A stretch of 64,000 bases of DNA from Candidatus Woesearchaeota archaeon (lineage in GTDB: Archaea; Nanobdellota; Nanobdellia; Woesearchaeales; GW2011-AR4): the NCBI GenBank assembly GCA_016211245.1, contig JACQSQ010000013.1, positions 1 to 64,000 of the forward strand, in the 5' to 3' direction. The notes beneath the pieces were generated by a model that worked only from the letters and a program-made list of their open reading frames with translations, did not search any database and had not been told where the DNA came from. Shown piece by piece: positions 31,952-41,196 of this stretch; within the stretch, counting starts at the first letter, position 1; every line of letters starts with the position of its first letter. Position numbers and translations under genes: made by a program.

Positions 31952-34900
31952 CCTTTGGTTCACTCATCTTGCGCAGTATCTGATAAACGACCAACAAAAC
32001 AACAACCACAATAATCGCAGTCCAGATTATCGCAGCAAGGTTATTTTTCTTTTTCCCCGTATCCTCCATTTTATTTTCTTGTTCTGCTGGCTGTTCAGTT
32101 ATGGCATCTGCTTGAATCTGGGTTTCTTCTATTGGAGCTATTGGCTCTGGTACAGGCTCAGGAGCTTTTTCTTTTGCGCCTATTGCAAATACGCTAAAAC
32201 CAGGAGTTGAAGACTGGTAAAACGCATTGTTGGCATCGCTTGAAACTTTTGCCGTAGCCAATTCATTCCATTTGTCTTGGGCATATCTAAATAATATGAC
32301 ATCATCTTCATTAACCGAGTTGCTCAAAAGCCAAGCTTTTGGGACTTTAAAGCTGATGGTTATCGTTAATGCGTCGGAATCAGCAATATTTGCTTTCGTG
32401 ATTTTCAAATACTGGTAAATACTCGATGCAGCATTCATGGCCAAAGGGTTTGACTCTAGGGCTTCAACAGAAAGATCAACGTTTGTCAGTGTGTTCTGGA
32501 CATCGGCTTTTATCTCTGTTATTGCTATATTGTCGTTTTTTACAGCCAAAATCGCAGTTGTTCCGGCTTTAATTATATCCCACCTGCTTGATGCGGATTT
32601 GGTCACATCAACCTTAACATCTCCTCCTCCACCGCCTCCTCCCCCCCCTCCGCCTCCGCCAGAGCTGCTGCTTGAGCTGCTGCTACTGCTGCTAGACGAT
32701 GTTCCGGGAACTCCGCCGGCATAAGTTGAGAAGAGGCATGGCATTTTCCATATGCAGTAATCCGAGCCTGTTTCATTCAAACTCACGCCAGCTTGGGTGT
32801 CTCTTCTTACGCAATTTGCAAGGTTGTCATCGCAATGGTATAGCCTATCGCATGAGCCAGTTCCTTTATCTATTTGTATCATGCAGGACTTCGGATGGAA
32901 TTTGTCAACCAGTTTATTCGAAACTTCTTTGCTTAGGCCTGTATATCCGACAGTAGTGCCTGATGTGGTTGAGGTGGTGCCATTTTTGACGCCGCCAGCT
33001 GTATTCACGTTTCTGATTTCTTCGTTATGCGCAAAGCTTCTTGTTAGCCTGACATCAAGGAAGAATAAGGTTGTATTAGAAGAATTATCTCTAAGCCGTA
33101 AATTTACATTTCTAGCGGTTGTGTAGTTTATTAGTATTCCGGCGTTTGCTCCGCACTGCCTATGCAATTGTGTTTCATAAGTTCCATTGTTGTCCAAATC
33201 AAGATCCAAAATCCAGCCTGATGGCAGGCTCATATCAAATATAAAGCTGCACTTCTTGCATTTTGCCGCAGAGATTGCTGTGGTGAAATTTGAGCATGCA
33301 CTTTGCGCGCAATTACCTGCATGGTCACATATCTTTAATTTATAGTAATAAGTCTTGTTTCCGCTTAGAGTGTAATTCAATGAATTTGTGCCTGTGTCAT
33401 TATACAATTCAACCTCATGCCAATTCTTGTATTTTTGGGTATTATTGTTAAAAATGCCAACATCATATAAAGTTTTGTTTAAAGTTACACAATTAGTTGA
33501 GTTATAATAGAAATCCACGCTGCCATTTGTAGGCTCATCTGTGTCGAAGCCTAATAGCGCAGCATCTGGGTATTTTTCAACATTCAAATAAACAATTTTT
33601 GGAGCAAATGTATCTACAAATCCAGAAGCTTCAACTCCAAGACTGTTTTCCACGCAATATTGATTGCCTTTGCAGTCATAATCGTTGCAATCAGTTAGGG
33701 TGTCAAAATCCTCATCTACACCATTTCCGAAGCAGTCCTCAAATGGAATATACCCTTTATTTATCATAAAGAAGCATTCAGGATCATTTTGAGGAGACAA
33801 GCCATCACCATCACAATCAAGACTTTGATCACCGGTGCCCCAGCAGCATTCTGGTGTAAAGTCTATTGTGCCTGGTGTAAAGAATGAAGGCCCTACAGTA
33901 TCTAAAGGCGAGCTTTCATTTGTTGATTCGTTTGCTGTGGCTGAATAAAGCCTCAAATTAGCTGATAAATTCAGCAAGCCGCTGATTTTTGTGATGTCAT
34001 CCTTGTTAACACTAACCATGCCGCCTTGGATTTCGTTGCACATTTTTTGTTTCCAAGCGCTGAGTTGTATGTCTGTTGCTTTCCACTCGCTGCTAATGCA
34101 CCTATGCGCTTTTTTGAGTTCAGTTACAGAGCCATTGACGTAACTAGCCTCGTATCTGAAATATAGATCCCAGCCAACGCTGCTGCTATTTGAGTTCAAA
34201 GCGCATCCTCCTGTTGTTTTTCCATCAGAGTCCATATACCAATAGAATTTAGCAGTGTTATTTCCTGAGCCAACTCCTTGCCATGTGGTAACGCCATTGC
34301 ACATAGCGGCATCTTTAATGTTGATTACTCCAGTTCCCAAACCAAAATTGTCTTTGCTGTCTTTCATTCCGAAGTAGCATACATCACTGAATGCAGAAAT
34401 ACCAGTTTCCGGGCAGGGATCATTGCCTAAGGGTATTGGAGGGCTTTCCATATCCATTCCAGTGAACATCTGCATAGTGGCTGCCGAATCACACCAGCCG
34501 CTGCGCCAAGTGCCATTCAAGCTTGTGCATTGGGATTCTGTAGTTGAGTTGAACACTTTCGGCTCACACGAAGAGTAATTTGATGAGACTGTACCTGTGC
34601 TCGCTATACTCCAATTTTTCCAGAAGCATAGAGGATCAGCGTTGCATTGTGTTTGGTCAGATGCAAGTGTATAATTCCACCAGCACCTATTCCCTTTTTG
34701 GTCGCACCAACCATTATTCGCGTCAAAGCCTGTCCAGGAGCAATTTATATTTGTATTACAAGAAGATTGAAGCTTATAGTTGAAACAGTCAGTGTTATAG
34801 CTTATATCGCACATCGGATTTGGGTCTGGCAGCCACTTGCAGTTTGTCTGGTTGCTGCAAACAGTTTGTGTTTCGTACTGGAAACAGCTGAACACTTGCG

Positions 34901-37811
34901 TTCCGTTGCCTCCAAATCCCGTAGGGTCGCACCAGCCGTTATTGCTTTTGCACATGCCATTTGTGCTGCAATCGCTGCCTAAATTAAAACATCCAGATTC
35001 ACAATAGCCTCCTGTTGGAGACCAAGGGTCAAAGCGCCATGAGCAGCTTAAATTACCCCCAATTGTGGAATTTGCATTATTACAAGCAGTTTGATTTGAC
35101 ATTAAAGTTTGGTTGAAATGGCATATCTCATGCCTATGGCCGCACCATCCTGTAGTGCCGCCAATGCTTCCCATATGGGCGTCAACAAACCAATAACACC
35201 TGCTATTGCCATTACAATCGCTTTGGCTTAAAGGTGCGCATTCGTCCCATACTGAAGAATTTAAGTTGCACGTATTTGAGCCAGATGCATGCCACTCGCA
35301 AGAAGCATTTTCCCTGGCGCAACTAGTTTGATCGCCATCATTTTGCCAGCAAACTGCAGATTTTTGGTCGCACCAGCTGCCATATGTGTCATTGAACCAT
35401 CTGCAATCATTGTCAACACAGCTTGCATTATTTGAGTACTGCCAGCAATCTTTAATGGAAGTTCCTCCGCAAAATGGATCTGTAAAGCAGCCACCGTCAG
35501 CACAATCTACTTTTGCGTCTCCATCATTATCACTACCATCAAAGCAAATTTCAGTAGCGCCTGTATCCTCTGCTGTGGATGATTTTTTGCATAGCCCAAG
35601 AGTAGCATCCCATGTGCATGAGCCATTAACTCCTCTTCCCCTTTCTACACAGGATTTCTGGTCATTACAATTTCCACATCTGTCAAGGCATGTTGTTGTG
35701 CCGGCAGAAGCGCAAGAGCCCTTTGTAGAGTCCAAAGGATCTATTTTCCAATCGCATTTGGCGTCCAAGCATTTTGTTTTTGCATTTACTTCATTATAAA
35801 CGTTGCAAGCATCACAATTATTTGAGTCACATTTGCTTACACTTCCATCTTTAAACTCCTTGCTTGCCTCGCAATAGCCAAAACCATTAGGCGCTATGCC
35901 ATCAGTGCGCCACACGCAAAACCCTAATGCTGAAGACTCGCAGGCTGTTCTTGCAGCTTCTACGTTTGTGTAATTTGTGCCATCCGTCTTGAATTCGCAT
36001 CTAAAGCATCCTATATCACAGTTGCCTCCTTGAGAGCCTAACTTTGGCGCGCATCTTCCAGATGTTATAGAGGCATTTGTCAGATTGCCAGTGCCGCAAT
36101 AGCTTTCTGTAACCCATAAACCACCCACACCCTTTTCACACATGTCCCTATTATCCACTAAATCGATGTCGCCTTCTTCGCCTTGGGCAAAGAATGAATC
36201 ACCCTTAAACTCGCAATGCTTTGTTGCGTTATTCCACTTGCAAGGCATATACCATGGGTTATTAGCTATTTCCTTGCATTTGCTTTCTGAGTCATAAGCA
36301 TTGTAGTCATCACAATAAGTGGCTCCTTCAGGAGGCTTTTTTAGGTTGTCCCAGCATTTTGTTGAAAATTTATTTTCAGAGCAACTACCGGCCTGCCATT
36401 CACAGCAATGAGGCAAAAATGTAGCACTATTGCATAGATTAGAATTATTAAGTAATGTACAATTTAATCCATTTGCATATATACCATTTGCTATATCAAC
36501 TGCGACAAGGGTGCTTACATTGCATTGGTTTAATGTGGTATCATACCTGCAGCCAGTTGTATTTGAGCATGAGCTTTGGTTTTGGTCGAAAATCCAGCAG
36601 CCTGGAGCAACAAAAGTGCCTCCAATTGCGCCTCCTTCAGTGCCTGCTGTAGGATCGTTGCATTTGGATCCTAGGGAATCCCACCAGCACCATGCAGAGT
36701 CAAAGCATTTTTTCTCATCTGTTATATTAGTGCAGCTAAAGACAGAAGTAAAGTTTTGATAACATGAGCCACCCCAAGTAAGGTTTTCATATACACAACT
36801 TAATCCGTACCCATTATTTTCACAAGTGCTTTTATTGCCTTGGTGCCATTCGTCAAAACTCCAGCAGCCAACGCTTTCACACCATCCAGTTGTTGCGTAA
36901 GTAGATATTTGCCAGGTGCAGTTTTTGTTAGCATATCCTAGGGATCCTTTGCAGCTAGTTTCATCTACATTTTGCCAGCATGACCTTGTCTCGCACCAAG
37001 GATTGTTCCAAGCGCATGTAAGGCCTGCAATTCCGGTACTCTGGCAGCCGGATTGGTTATTGTTGAATGTATAACAGTTAAATTCCTGGCAATAATTGTA
37101 CTTTGAATCCCATTTGCAATTTAATGTGTCGGTTGTGTTCGTGCATGAGGCTTGTGATTGATGCTTTGTGTCCCAGCATCCAATATCAGAACAATAACCA
37201 TAATTAGTCCAGTAACAATCAACATCTGAATTGCATGCAGCTTGTGATGTATAGTCCCAGCAGCCTCTTTGCCAGCAAGCGCCCCACTTGCAGCCTGTTG
37301 TGTTTCTGCACTTTGCCTCATTTGTTGAGATATTGACTCCACTACATTGCCAGTTTCCAAAGCAATGAGATGCACTGCCGTTAGTTGTCGTGTTCACAGG
37401 AACTAAAGCCGGACCATATATGCAATCTAGTCCATAAGCATCAGTATCATCTTCGCAAGCCGTTTCGTTTGTGCCGTCATAATTCCAGCATTGTATTTCT
37501 GTGCACCATGTATAGGTTTGAACTTTAGAGCCTTGCCATAAGCATGTGCCATTCAAATGACCAGAAGCATTTGCATTTTTACACCCGCTTTCTGTGTAAA
37601 AACTCCAGCAGCCAAGCTCTTCGCACCATCCTGTGCCCCAAGCATCATTTCGCCAAGTGCATTGTGAGTTATTTTGGCAGTTTGTCTTGTCAGAATATGT
37701 CCAGCAGGTTGTTACTCCAAATGCAAAGTTGGCAAATACAAAAAATAAGAGGATAACCGCTACTAGAAAAAATAAGAATATAGATAATTGAAGCCCTCTT
37801 TTTCCTAACAT
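31947..37811 (-). CDS. Giant secreted Cys/Trp-repeat surface protein with PGF-pre-PGF-like domain and C-terminal anchor
   Basis: The ATG at 37811 (MLGKRGLQ) gives about 1,954 residues; the frame stays open 38 codons further but has no suitable start after the TATA box. Order: signal peptide (about 7-31); many repeats of about 35-45 residues with four cysteines, pattern CW-x(6-9)-C-x(5-15)-C-x-W-x(5-12)-WC; two Asp-rich, calcium-binding-like stretches (FDGSDNDGDAKVDC; CDGDGLSPQNDPEC); a fibronectin-like segment; Ser12-Gly13 linker; a domain like PGF-pre-PGF (ISFKVPKAWLLS ... STPGFSVFAIG); Glu/Pro/Gln linker; membrane helix and short basic tail. I count at least 40 N-x-S/T sequons and well over 100 cysteines. 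A disulfide-bonded, heavily glycosylated cell-surface or adhesion role is inferred. Confidence 0.8.
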   Translation of the reverse strand: MLGKRGLQLSIFLFFLVAVILLFFVFANFAFGVTTCWTYSDKTNCQNNSQCTWRNDAWGTGWCEELGCWSFYTESGCKNANASGHLNGTCLWQGSKVQTYTWCTEIQCWNYDGTNETACEDDTDAYGLDCIYGPALVPVNTTTNGSASHCFGNWQCSGVNISTNEAKCRNTTGCKWGACWQRGCWDYTSQAACNSDVDCYWTNYGYCSDIGCWDTKHQSQASCTNTTDTLNCKWDSKYNYCQEFNCYTFNNNQSGCQSTGIAGLTCAWNNPWCETRSCWQNVDETSCKGSLGYANKNCTWQISTYATTGWCESVGCWSFDEWHQGNKSTCENNGYGLSCVYENLTWGGSCYQNFTSVFSCTNITDEKKCFDSAWCWWDSLGSKCNDPTAGTEGGAIGGTFVAPGCWIFDQNQSSCSNTTGCRYDTTLNQCNVSTLVAVDIANGIYANGLNCTLLNNSNLCNSATFLPHCCEWQAGSCSENKFSTKCWDNLKKPPEGATYCDDYNAYDSESKCKEIANNPWYMPCKWNNATKHCEFKGDSFFAQGEEGDIDLVDNRDMCEKGVGGLWVTESYCGTGNLTNASITSGRCAPKLGSQGGNCDIGCFRCEFKTDGTNYTNVEAARTACESSALGFCVWRTDGIAPNGFGYCEASKEFKDGSVSKCDSNNCDACNVYNEVNAKTKCLDAKCDWKIDPLDSTKGSCASAGTTTCLDRCGNCNDQKSCVERGRGVNGSCTWDATLGLCKKSSTAEDTGATEICFDGSDNDGDAKVDCADGGCFTDPFCGGTSIKDCWQYSNNASCVDNDCRWFNDTYGSWCDQKSAVCWQNDGDQTSCARENASCEWHASGSNTCNLNSSVWDECAPLSQSDCNGNSRCYWFVDAHMGSIGGTTGWCGHRHEICHFNQTLMSNQTACNNANSTIGGNLSCSWRFDPWSPTGGYCESGCFNLGSDCSTNGMCKSNNGWCDPTGFGGNGTQVFSCFQYETQTVCSNQTNCKWLPDPNPMCDISYNTDCFNYKLQSSCNTNINCSWTGFDANNGWCDQKGNRCWWNYTLASDQTQCNADPLCFWKNWSIASTGTVSSNYSSCEPKVFNSTTESQCTSLNGTWRSGWCDSAATMQMFTGMDMESPPIPLGNDPCPETGISAFSDVCYFGMKDSKDNFGLGTGVINIKDAAMCNGVTTWQGVGSGNNTAKFYWYMDSDGKTTGGCALNSNSSSVGWDLYFRYEASYVNGSVTELKKAHRCISSEWKATDIQLSAWKQKMCNEIQGGMVSVNKDDITKISGLLNLSANLRLYSATANESTNESSPLDTVGPSFFTPGTIDFTPECCWGTGDQSLDCDGDGLSPQNDPECFFMINKGYIPFEDCFGNGVDEDFDTLTDCNDYDCKGNQYCVENSLGVEASGFVDTFAPKIVYLNVEKYPDAALLGFDTDEPTNGSVDFYYNSTNCVTLNKTLYDVGIFNNNTQKYKNWHEVELYNDTGTNSLNYTLSGNKTYYYKLKICDHAGNCAQSACSNFTTAISAAKCKKCSFIFDMSLPSGWILDLDLDNNGTYETQLHRQCGANAGILINYTTARNVNLRLRDNSSNTTLFFLDVRLTRSFAHNEEIRNVNTAGGVKNGTTSTTSGTTVGYTGLSKEVSNKLVDKFHPKSCMIQIDKGTGSCDRLYHCDDNLANCVRRDTQAGVSLNETGSDYCIWKMPCLFSTYAGGVPGTSSSSSSSSSSSSSGGGGGGGGGGGGGDVKVDVTKSASSRWDIIKAGTTAILAVKNDNIAITEIKADVQNTLTNVDLSVEALESNPLAMNAASSIYQYLKITKANIADSDALTITISFKVPKAWLLSNSVNEDDVILFRYAQDKWNELATAKVSSDANNAFYQSSTPGFSVFAIGAKEKAPEPVPEPIAPIEETQIQADAITEQPAEQENKMEDTGKKKNNLAAIIWTAIIVVVVLLVVYQILRKMSEPKV

Positions 37812-37854
37812 TAATGCACCATTAGTTAATGTTATTTTATCATGAAAGCGCTTA

Positions 37855-37862
37855 TATTTAAA
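37855..37862 (-). promoter_or_regulatory. TATA box of the giant gene
   Basis: Minus-strand TTTAAATA predicts a start near 37832, leaving an unusual leader of about 20 nt. This leader contains a four-codon ORF (ATG GTG CAT TAA) whose TAA overlaps the main ATG as TAATG. Confidence 0.5.
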
Positions 37863-37915
37863 CATTCCGAAATTCAGGTTTGAGGCCCTAAAGTTAAGAA
37901 AACCATTAAACAATT

Positions 37916-37952
37916 CGAGACCCATGCGTTCTCCTGACTATAATGGGTGCCC
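37916..37952 (+). repeat. 37-bp element, copy A (inverted partner at 63283)
   Basis: This begins CGAGACCCATGCG and ends AATGGGTGCCC, with an internal ACCCAT/ATGGGT pairing over a 17-nt loop. Copy B at 63283-63319 on the minus strand is identical at 33 of 37 positions. Flanking bases do not match. Copy A lies in the 215-bp gap between the giant gene and the 38027 gene; no gene is seen in that gap. Confidence 0.7.
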
Positions 37953-38026
37953 ATCTTCATATTTATATCCTAAAAGCACAGTTTAATGGGACAGAATAGA
38001 CGAAGGTGCTTAAGTTAAGAGTCTCT

Positions 38027-38461
38027 TCAATTTTTACTGCTTTTTGAATTGCAAGACGCATAAAGCAAATACCCGGCAACACCCCCTGCAATTCCCAAAA
38101 GCAAGTCCTGCATTGTGTTAAAAAGGCTAGGCTGCCGCATTGCATTGTCAATCAAGTCAAGGATGAATTCCAAAAATTCCCAGACCATGGCAGTAAAAGC
38201 CACCAAAGTAACAACAAAAGCAAAAAACACCAGCTTATGGGCTTTGAAGTGCCCCTTTTTCTCCAGCTTTTTAAGAAGCAAAGAATAACTGGCGCCTATG
38301 GCAACCCCTCCGATAAAATGCATCGGTATGTCAACCCATTCAATTTTCCTGTACAGGTCAGGATAAGCCAAGAAAGCATGCACTATTAAAACAGCGATTG
38401 GAAATGCGAATATCCTGAGCAACTCAACAAGACTGATGCCAAAGAATTCGGGCCTTTTCAT
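38027..38461 (-). CDS. Four-helix membrane protein, DUF2238/VanZ-like
   Basis: A 144-residue protein with four membrane helices (about 10-29, 44-62, 76-98 and 117-134). WVDIPMHFIGGVAIGASYSL, MVWEFLEFILDLID and NTMQDLLLGIAGGVAGYLL follow the pattern of DUF2238/YjdF-type and VanZ-like proteins ('D...H..gG', 'WE..E', 'D...D...G'). The function of these families is poorly known. It is divergent from the acetyltransferase at 38514 and shares its TATA box. Confidence 0.65.
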   Translation of the reverse strand: MKRPEFFGISLVELLRIFAFPIAVLIVHAFLAYPDLYRKIEWVDIPMHFIGGVAIGASYSLLLKKLEKKGHFKAHKLVFFAFVVTLVAFTAMVWEFLEFILDLIDNAMRQPSLFNTMQDLLLGIAGGVAGYLLYASCNSKSSKN

Positions 38462-38483
38462 TTAACTGATGAAAAACACTACT

Positions 38484-38491
38484 TTTATAAA
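38484..38491. promoter_or_regulatory. Symmetric TATA box serving two divergent leaderless genes
   Basis: The palindrome TTTATAAA is the centre of a 52-bp intergenic region. It is 26.5 nt from the minus-strand ATG at 38461 and 26.5 nt from the plus-strand ATG at 38514. A single box appears to place both start codons at the transcription start. Confidence 0.65.
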
Positions 38492-38513
38492 TTTATTCCA
38501 AACCAATAATATT

Positions 38514-39419
38514 ATGGGAAGTAAGGTGAGGGAAAGCAGGCTAAAGGCGGCAGTCAAAAAAATGATGCCATTCGGAATGCAGAAGTTTATCTATAAAAAC
38601 ATTGTAAGAAAGGCAAGAAATTTGAAATTGAAATCACAGAAGAAAATCATAAAGGAAAGCATAAAAAAAGAATTGATTAAAATAGGATTAAAAAAAGGAG
38701 ATGCAGTTATTGTGCACTCTTCCTTGAGCAGGATAGGGTTTATAGAGGACGGAGCTGACTCATTAATTGACGCTTTTCTTGAAGTGGTTGGAGAAGACGG
38801 CTTATTGGTGATGCCTGCGTTCTCTGCATTAAATTACGATGAATCAAAGAAAATATATATTTTTGACGTCAAAAACACCCCTGCTTACGCAGGGGCTGTG
38901 CCGGAAACTTTCAGAAAAAGAAAATGGGTTTTTAGAAGCATTTCACCGACACACTCTCTAATAGCCTATGGGAAAAAAGCAAAGTGGTTCACAGAAGGGC
39001 AGGAGAAATGCGACAATCCTTACGGAAAAGAAGGGCCTTTCTACAAATTGCTTGAGCTTGATGCAAAAATATTCTTAATTGGAGTAGACCAACTGGCAAA
39101 TTCTTCAATACATATTGTCGAGGACAAATACAAAGATTTTCCAATTAAAGTCTGGACTGAAAAAAGCAAAGTGCTTGTCATTTACCCGGACGGGAGCCGA
39201 AAGATAATTTATGCAAGGTGGCATATTCCAAACTTGTACAAGAAGAGGGACAACAATATGCTGGAGAAGCCATTCCTTGAAGAAAAGCTGATGAGGATTT
39301 ATCCTTTTTTCAATACAGAGGTAAGGGTTATAAGGGTAAAAGATGTTGCTGACTGCATGGAAAGGCTGGCTAAAAAGAAGATTACAATCTACAATCCCGA
39401 AGCTTACAAATCAACCTAG
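38514..39419 (+). CDS. AAC(3)-family N-acetyltransferase
   Basis: The ATG at 38514 (MGSKVRES) gives 301 residues; the in-frame ATG at 38469 lies upstream of the TATA box and is rejected. VIVHSSLSRIGFIEDGADSL, LLVMPAFS, AYAGAVPETFRKRKW and SISPTHSLIAYGKKA are hallmarks of the aminoglycoside 3-N-acetyltransferase fold. Family members outside resistance plasmids often acetylate amino groups of other substrates. In a glycan cluster an amino-sugar substrate is more likely than an antibiotic. It converges on the 39411 gene with a 9-nt overlap. Confidence 0.8.
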   Translation: MGSKVRESRLKAAVKKMMPFGMQKFIYKNIVRKARNLKLKSQKKIIKESIKKELIKIGLKKGDAVIVHSSLSRIGFIEDGADSLIDAFLEVVGEDGLLVMPAFSALNYDESKKIYIFDVKNTPAYAGAVPETFRKRKWVFRSISPTHSLIAYGKKAKWFTEGQEKCDNPYGKEGPFYKLLELDAKIFLIGVDQLANSSIHIVEDKYKDFPIKVWTEKSKVLVIYPDGSRKIIYARWHIPNLYKKRDNNMLEKPFLEEKLMRIYPFFNTEVRVIRVKDVADCMERLAKKKITIYNPEAYKST

Positions 39420-40577
39420 TTTGTTGGCAAATTCCTTATTCTCTTCAATCATCAAGGCATCAATAAAAAATTTTGCCGCCCAATTAGGATAAGCGAAAGG
39501 AGCATACCATCCATAAACAGGATAAGCTCCCGGAATTCCGCCTCTTATGCCGGGATTTGATGAAGAAAGGTTTTGCATTGATTTCATGAAATTGTTGCTT
39601 TTTGCCTCAGCATTCTTGAATTTTCTATCTTTTGTTATCATATAAAGCTTTTGCCATATAATTGACATTTGCGCATTTCCTGTCAGGCAGCTCCAATTGA
39701 TGCTGCTTTTCCATTCCTTATTGAAAGAGCCTGCTAATGAGCCATCTTCCCTTTGAGCTTCAGCCAAAGGAGTTGCTGCCTTTATAGCAGCTTCAAGATA
39801 TTTTTTCTTTCTCATATAAATTGCCGCTTCCAAAATGCCCCTTATTGAATATGCTATTGTATGCACCAAAGGCTCCTGCTCTGGATAGAATCCATTATTT
39901 TCAAACCATCCATTAGCCAATTGCTGGGTCAAAGCCCAATCAATATTTTTTGCTACAGCAGTCCTGTATTTTTCATCTCCTGTTATCTTGTGCACATGAA
40001 GCAAAGACCATGCAGTCCTTGTGTTGTAAGTATGGATATGATTTAAATAATCATACTTTCTCAAGCAGCCGTCCTCATCCATCACGGACAAAAGCCAGTC
40101 TGCTGCCTTTATTGATGCGGCTTTGTATTTTGCATCTTTCGTTTCCTCATATGTCCTGCATAATCCGAAAATGACCTGGCCAGTGTTAAAGACTATAGGC
40201 AAATCTTTCTTTCCTCCACCATGAAATGCTCCTGATCCAAGCTGATTATTTAATTCAAAATCCGCCATCTCTATCGCTCTTTTCCTGTAGAAATCTTTTT
40301 TTGAGTATTCTGCATAGTTGAAGATTGTTGGAATAATATATCCTGTTGTTTCTACATACGATTCGTGCCAGCCGTCAAAGAGAGAAAACATAGCTGGTAC
40401 ACCGCCGTCATTGTTTGCTCTCTGGGCACCCATAATCCATTCGATTGCTGCTGCAATGTGAATCTGGTTGGATAAGATAGGATGTTTTTTGTTTAAGGAA
40501 TCTTTAAGAGAAATTGAGGTGATGTAGTAGAATTTTCTTGGATTCAATGCCTTTAGCGCATAATTAAGATATCCCAT
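39411..40577 (-). CDS. (alpha/alpha)-barrel protein, prenyltransferase/glycosidase-toroid type
   Basis: A 388-residue protein made of repeated helical hairpins: HIAAAIEWIMGAQRANNDGG, VETTGYIIPTIFNYAEYS, NTGQVIFGLCRTYEETKDAK, RTAWSLLHVHKITGDEKYRT and EAQREDGSLAGSF. The 'Q...NDGG', 'G.W.E..' and 'DGSL.G.F' elements are typical of six-hairpin toroids (squalene-cyclase-like repeats, unsaturated glucuronyl hydrolases). It has no signal peptide. Similar genes occur in polysaccharide clusters, where a role as polysaccharide-modifying or cleaving enzyme is suspected. The start is supported by TTTATAAA 27 nt upstream. Confidence 0.65.
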   Translation of the reverse strand: MGYLNYALKALNPRKFYYITSISLKDSLNKKHPILSNQIHIAAAIEWIMGAQRANNDGGVPAMFSLFDGWHESYVETTGYIIPTIFNYAEYSKKDFYRKRAIEMADFELNNQLGSGAFHGGGKKDLPIVFNTGQVIFGLCRTYEETKDAKYKAASIKAADWLLSVMDEDGCLRKYDYLNHIHTYNTRTAWSLLHVHKITGDEKYRTAVAKNIDWALTQQLANGWFENNGFYPEQEPLVHTIAYSIRGILEAAIYMRKKKYLEAAIKAATPLAEAQREDGSLAGSFNKEWKSSINWSCLTGNAQMSIIWQKLYMITKDRKFKNAEAKSNNFMKSMQNLSSSNPGIRGGIPGAYPVYGWYAPFAYPNWAAKFFIDALMIEENKEFANKLG

Positions 40578-40600
40578 TTATGGCGATGAATTCTGTTGAT

Positions 40601-40608
40601 TTTATAAA
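40601..40608 (-). promoter_or_regulatory. TATA box of the 39411 gene
   Basis: TTTATAAA is centred 27 nt before the minus-strand ATG at 40577. Confidence 0.6.
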
Positions 40609-40651
40609 TTTAATTGAGAATTTGGTATACAAATTTAGGTTTATGGATAAA

Positions 40652-40659
40652 TTTAAATA
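40652..40659 (+). promoter_or_regulatory. TATA box of the 40687 gene
   Basis: TTTAAATA is centred about 31 nt before the ATG at 40687, for a leader of at most about 5 nt. Confidence 0.55.
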
Positions 40660-40686
40660 TACTGATAGGACATAATTATCATTAAA

Positions 40687-41142
40687 ATGGATTTGATTAA
40701 AATACCAGTTATCAGAGAAACTAAAAACATCCTTATTTACGGAGCGATATTATTTTTCATAATTTCTTTTATCTTATCATTAGTTATTATTGATTTGGAT
40801 TTTAGCGGTAAGATAATTCTTGCTTTGTTCATCGCCATAACAGTTACAATCATGTCCATAATTTTTTTGTATCTTGTAGGCATTTACTCATTATTAAGAA
40901 TGTCTTTGTGGGCTGCAAAATACGGCAAAAATAAAATGAACGCGTATATAGTCATTTTTGTTCCAGTTATTTTATTCGCTACAAATTTATTTAGAATAAA
41001 CTATCTGTATTCTTTAATCCAAGAGAATAAAAATTTTGGTTTTTTGATAATTTTTGGATTTCTATTTGAAGTTGTTTGCCCAATAATTAACTATTTTCTA
41101 TTTGAAAAAATATCACAAAAATATAAACTAAATTTTGGATAA
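40687..41142 (+). CDS. Four-helix membrane protein, unrecognised
   Basis: A 151-residue protein, nearly all membrane: helices at about 13-36, 41-67, 85-106 and 118-138, separated by short basic loops (RMSLWAAKYGKNKMN). No conserved motif was recognised. It is a single-gene unit between the barrel protein and the epimerase, and its lower GC content resembles the small membrane proteins near 880 and 2694. No function can be assigned. Confidence 0.55.
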   Translation: MDLIKIPVIRETKNILIYGAILFFIISFILSLVIIDLDFSGKIILALFIAITVTIMSIIFLYLVGIYSLLRMSLWAAKYGKNKMNAYIVIFVPVILFATNLFRINYLYSLIQENKNFGFLIIFGFLFEVVCPIINYFLFEKISQKYKLNFG

Positions 41143-41196
41143 TCGAACCTATTTAAAGCTCGATTTGTTATTTAATAAGTTTGAATTATAATTAAG

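Noticed and set aside
32618..32698. Tandem trinucleotide-like tract (Gly and Ser codons) as a CRISPR or microsatellite element
   Set aside because: It is an in-frame low-complexity linker within the giant protein, with no spacers or repeat-spacer structure.
32437..32724. Plus-strand frame rich in proline (PPPPPPPP) opposite the giant gene
   Set aside because: It is the reverse of the Gly/Ser linker codons in the giant protein, without a promoter or recognisable domain.
34580..37756. Several plus-strand frames of 60-137 codons opposite the giant gene
   Set aside because: They are complements of the Cys/Trp repeat coding sequence, with no promoters or homology, and lie antisense to a well-supported gene.
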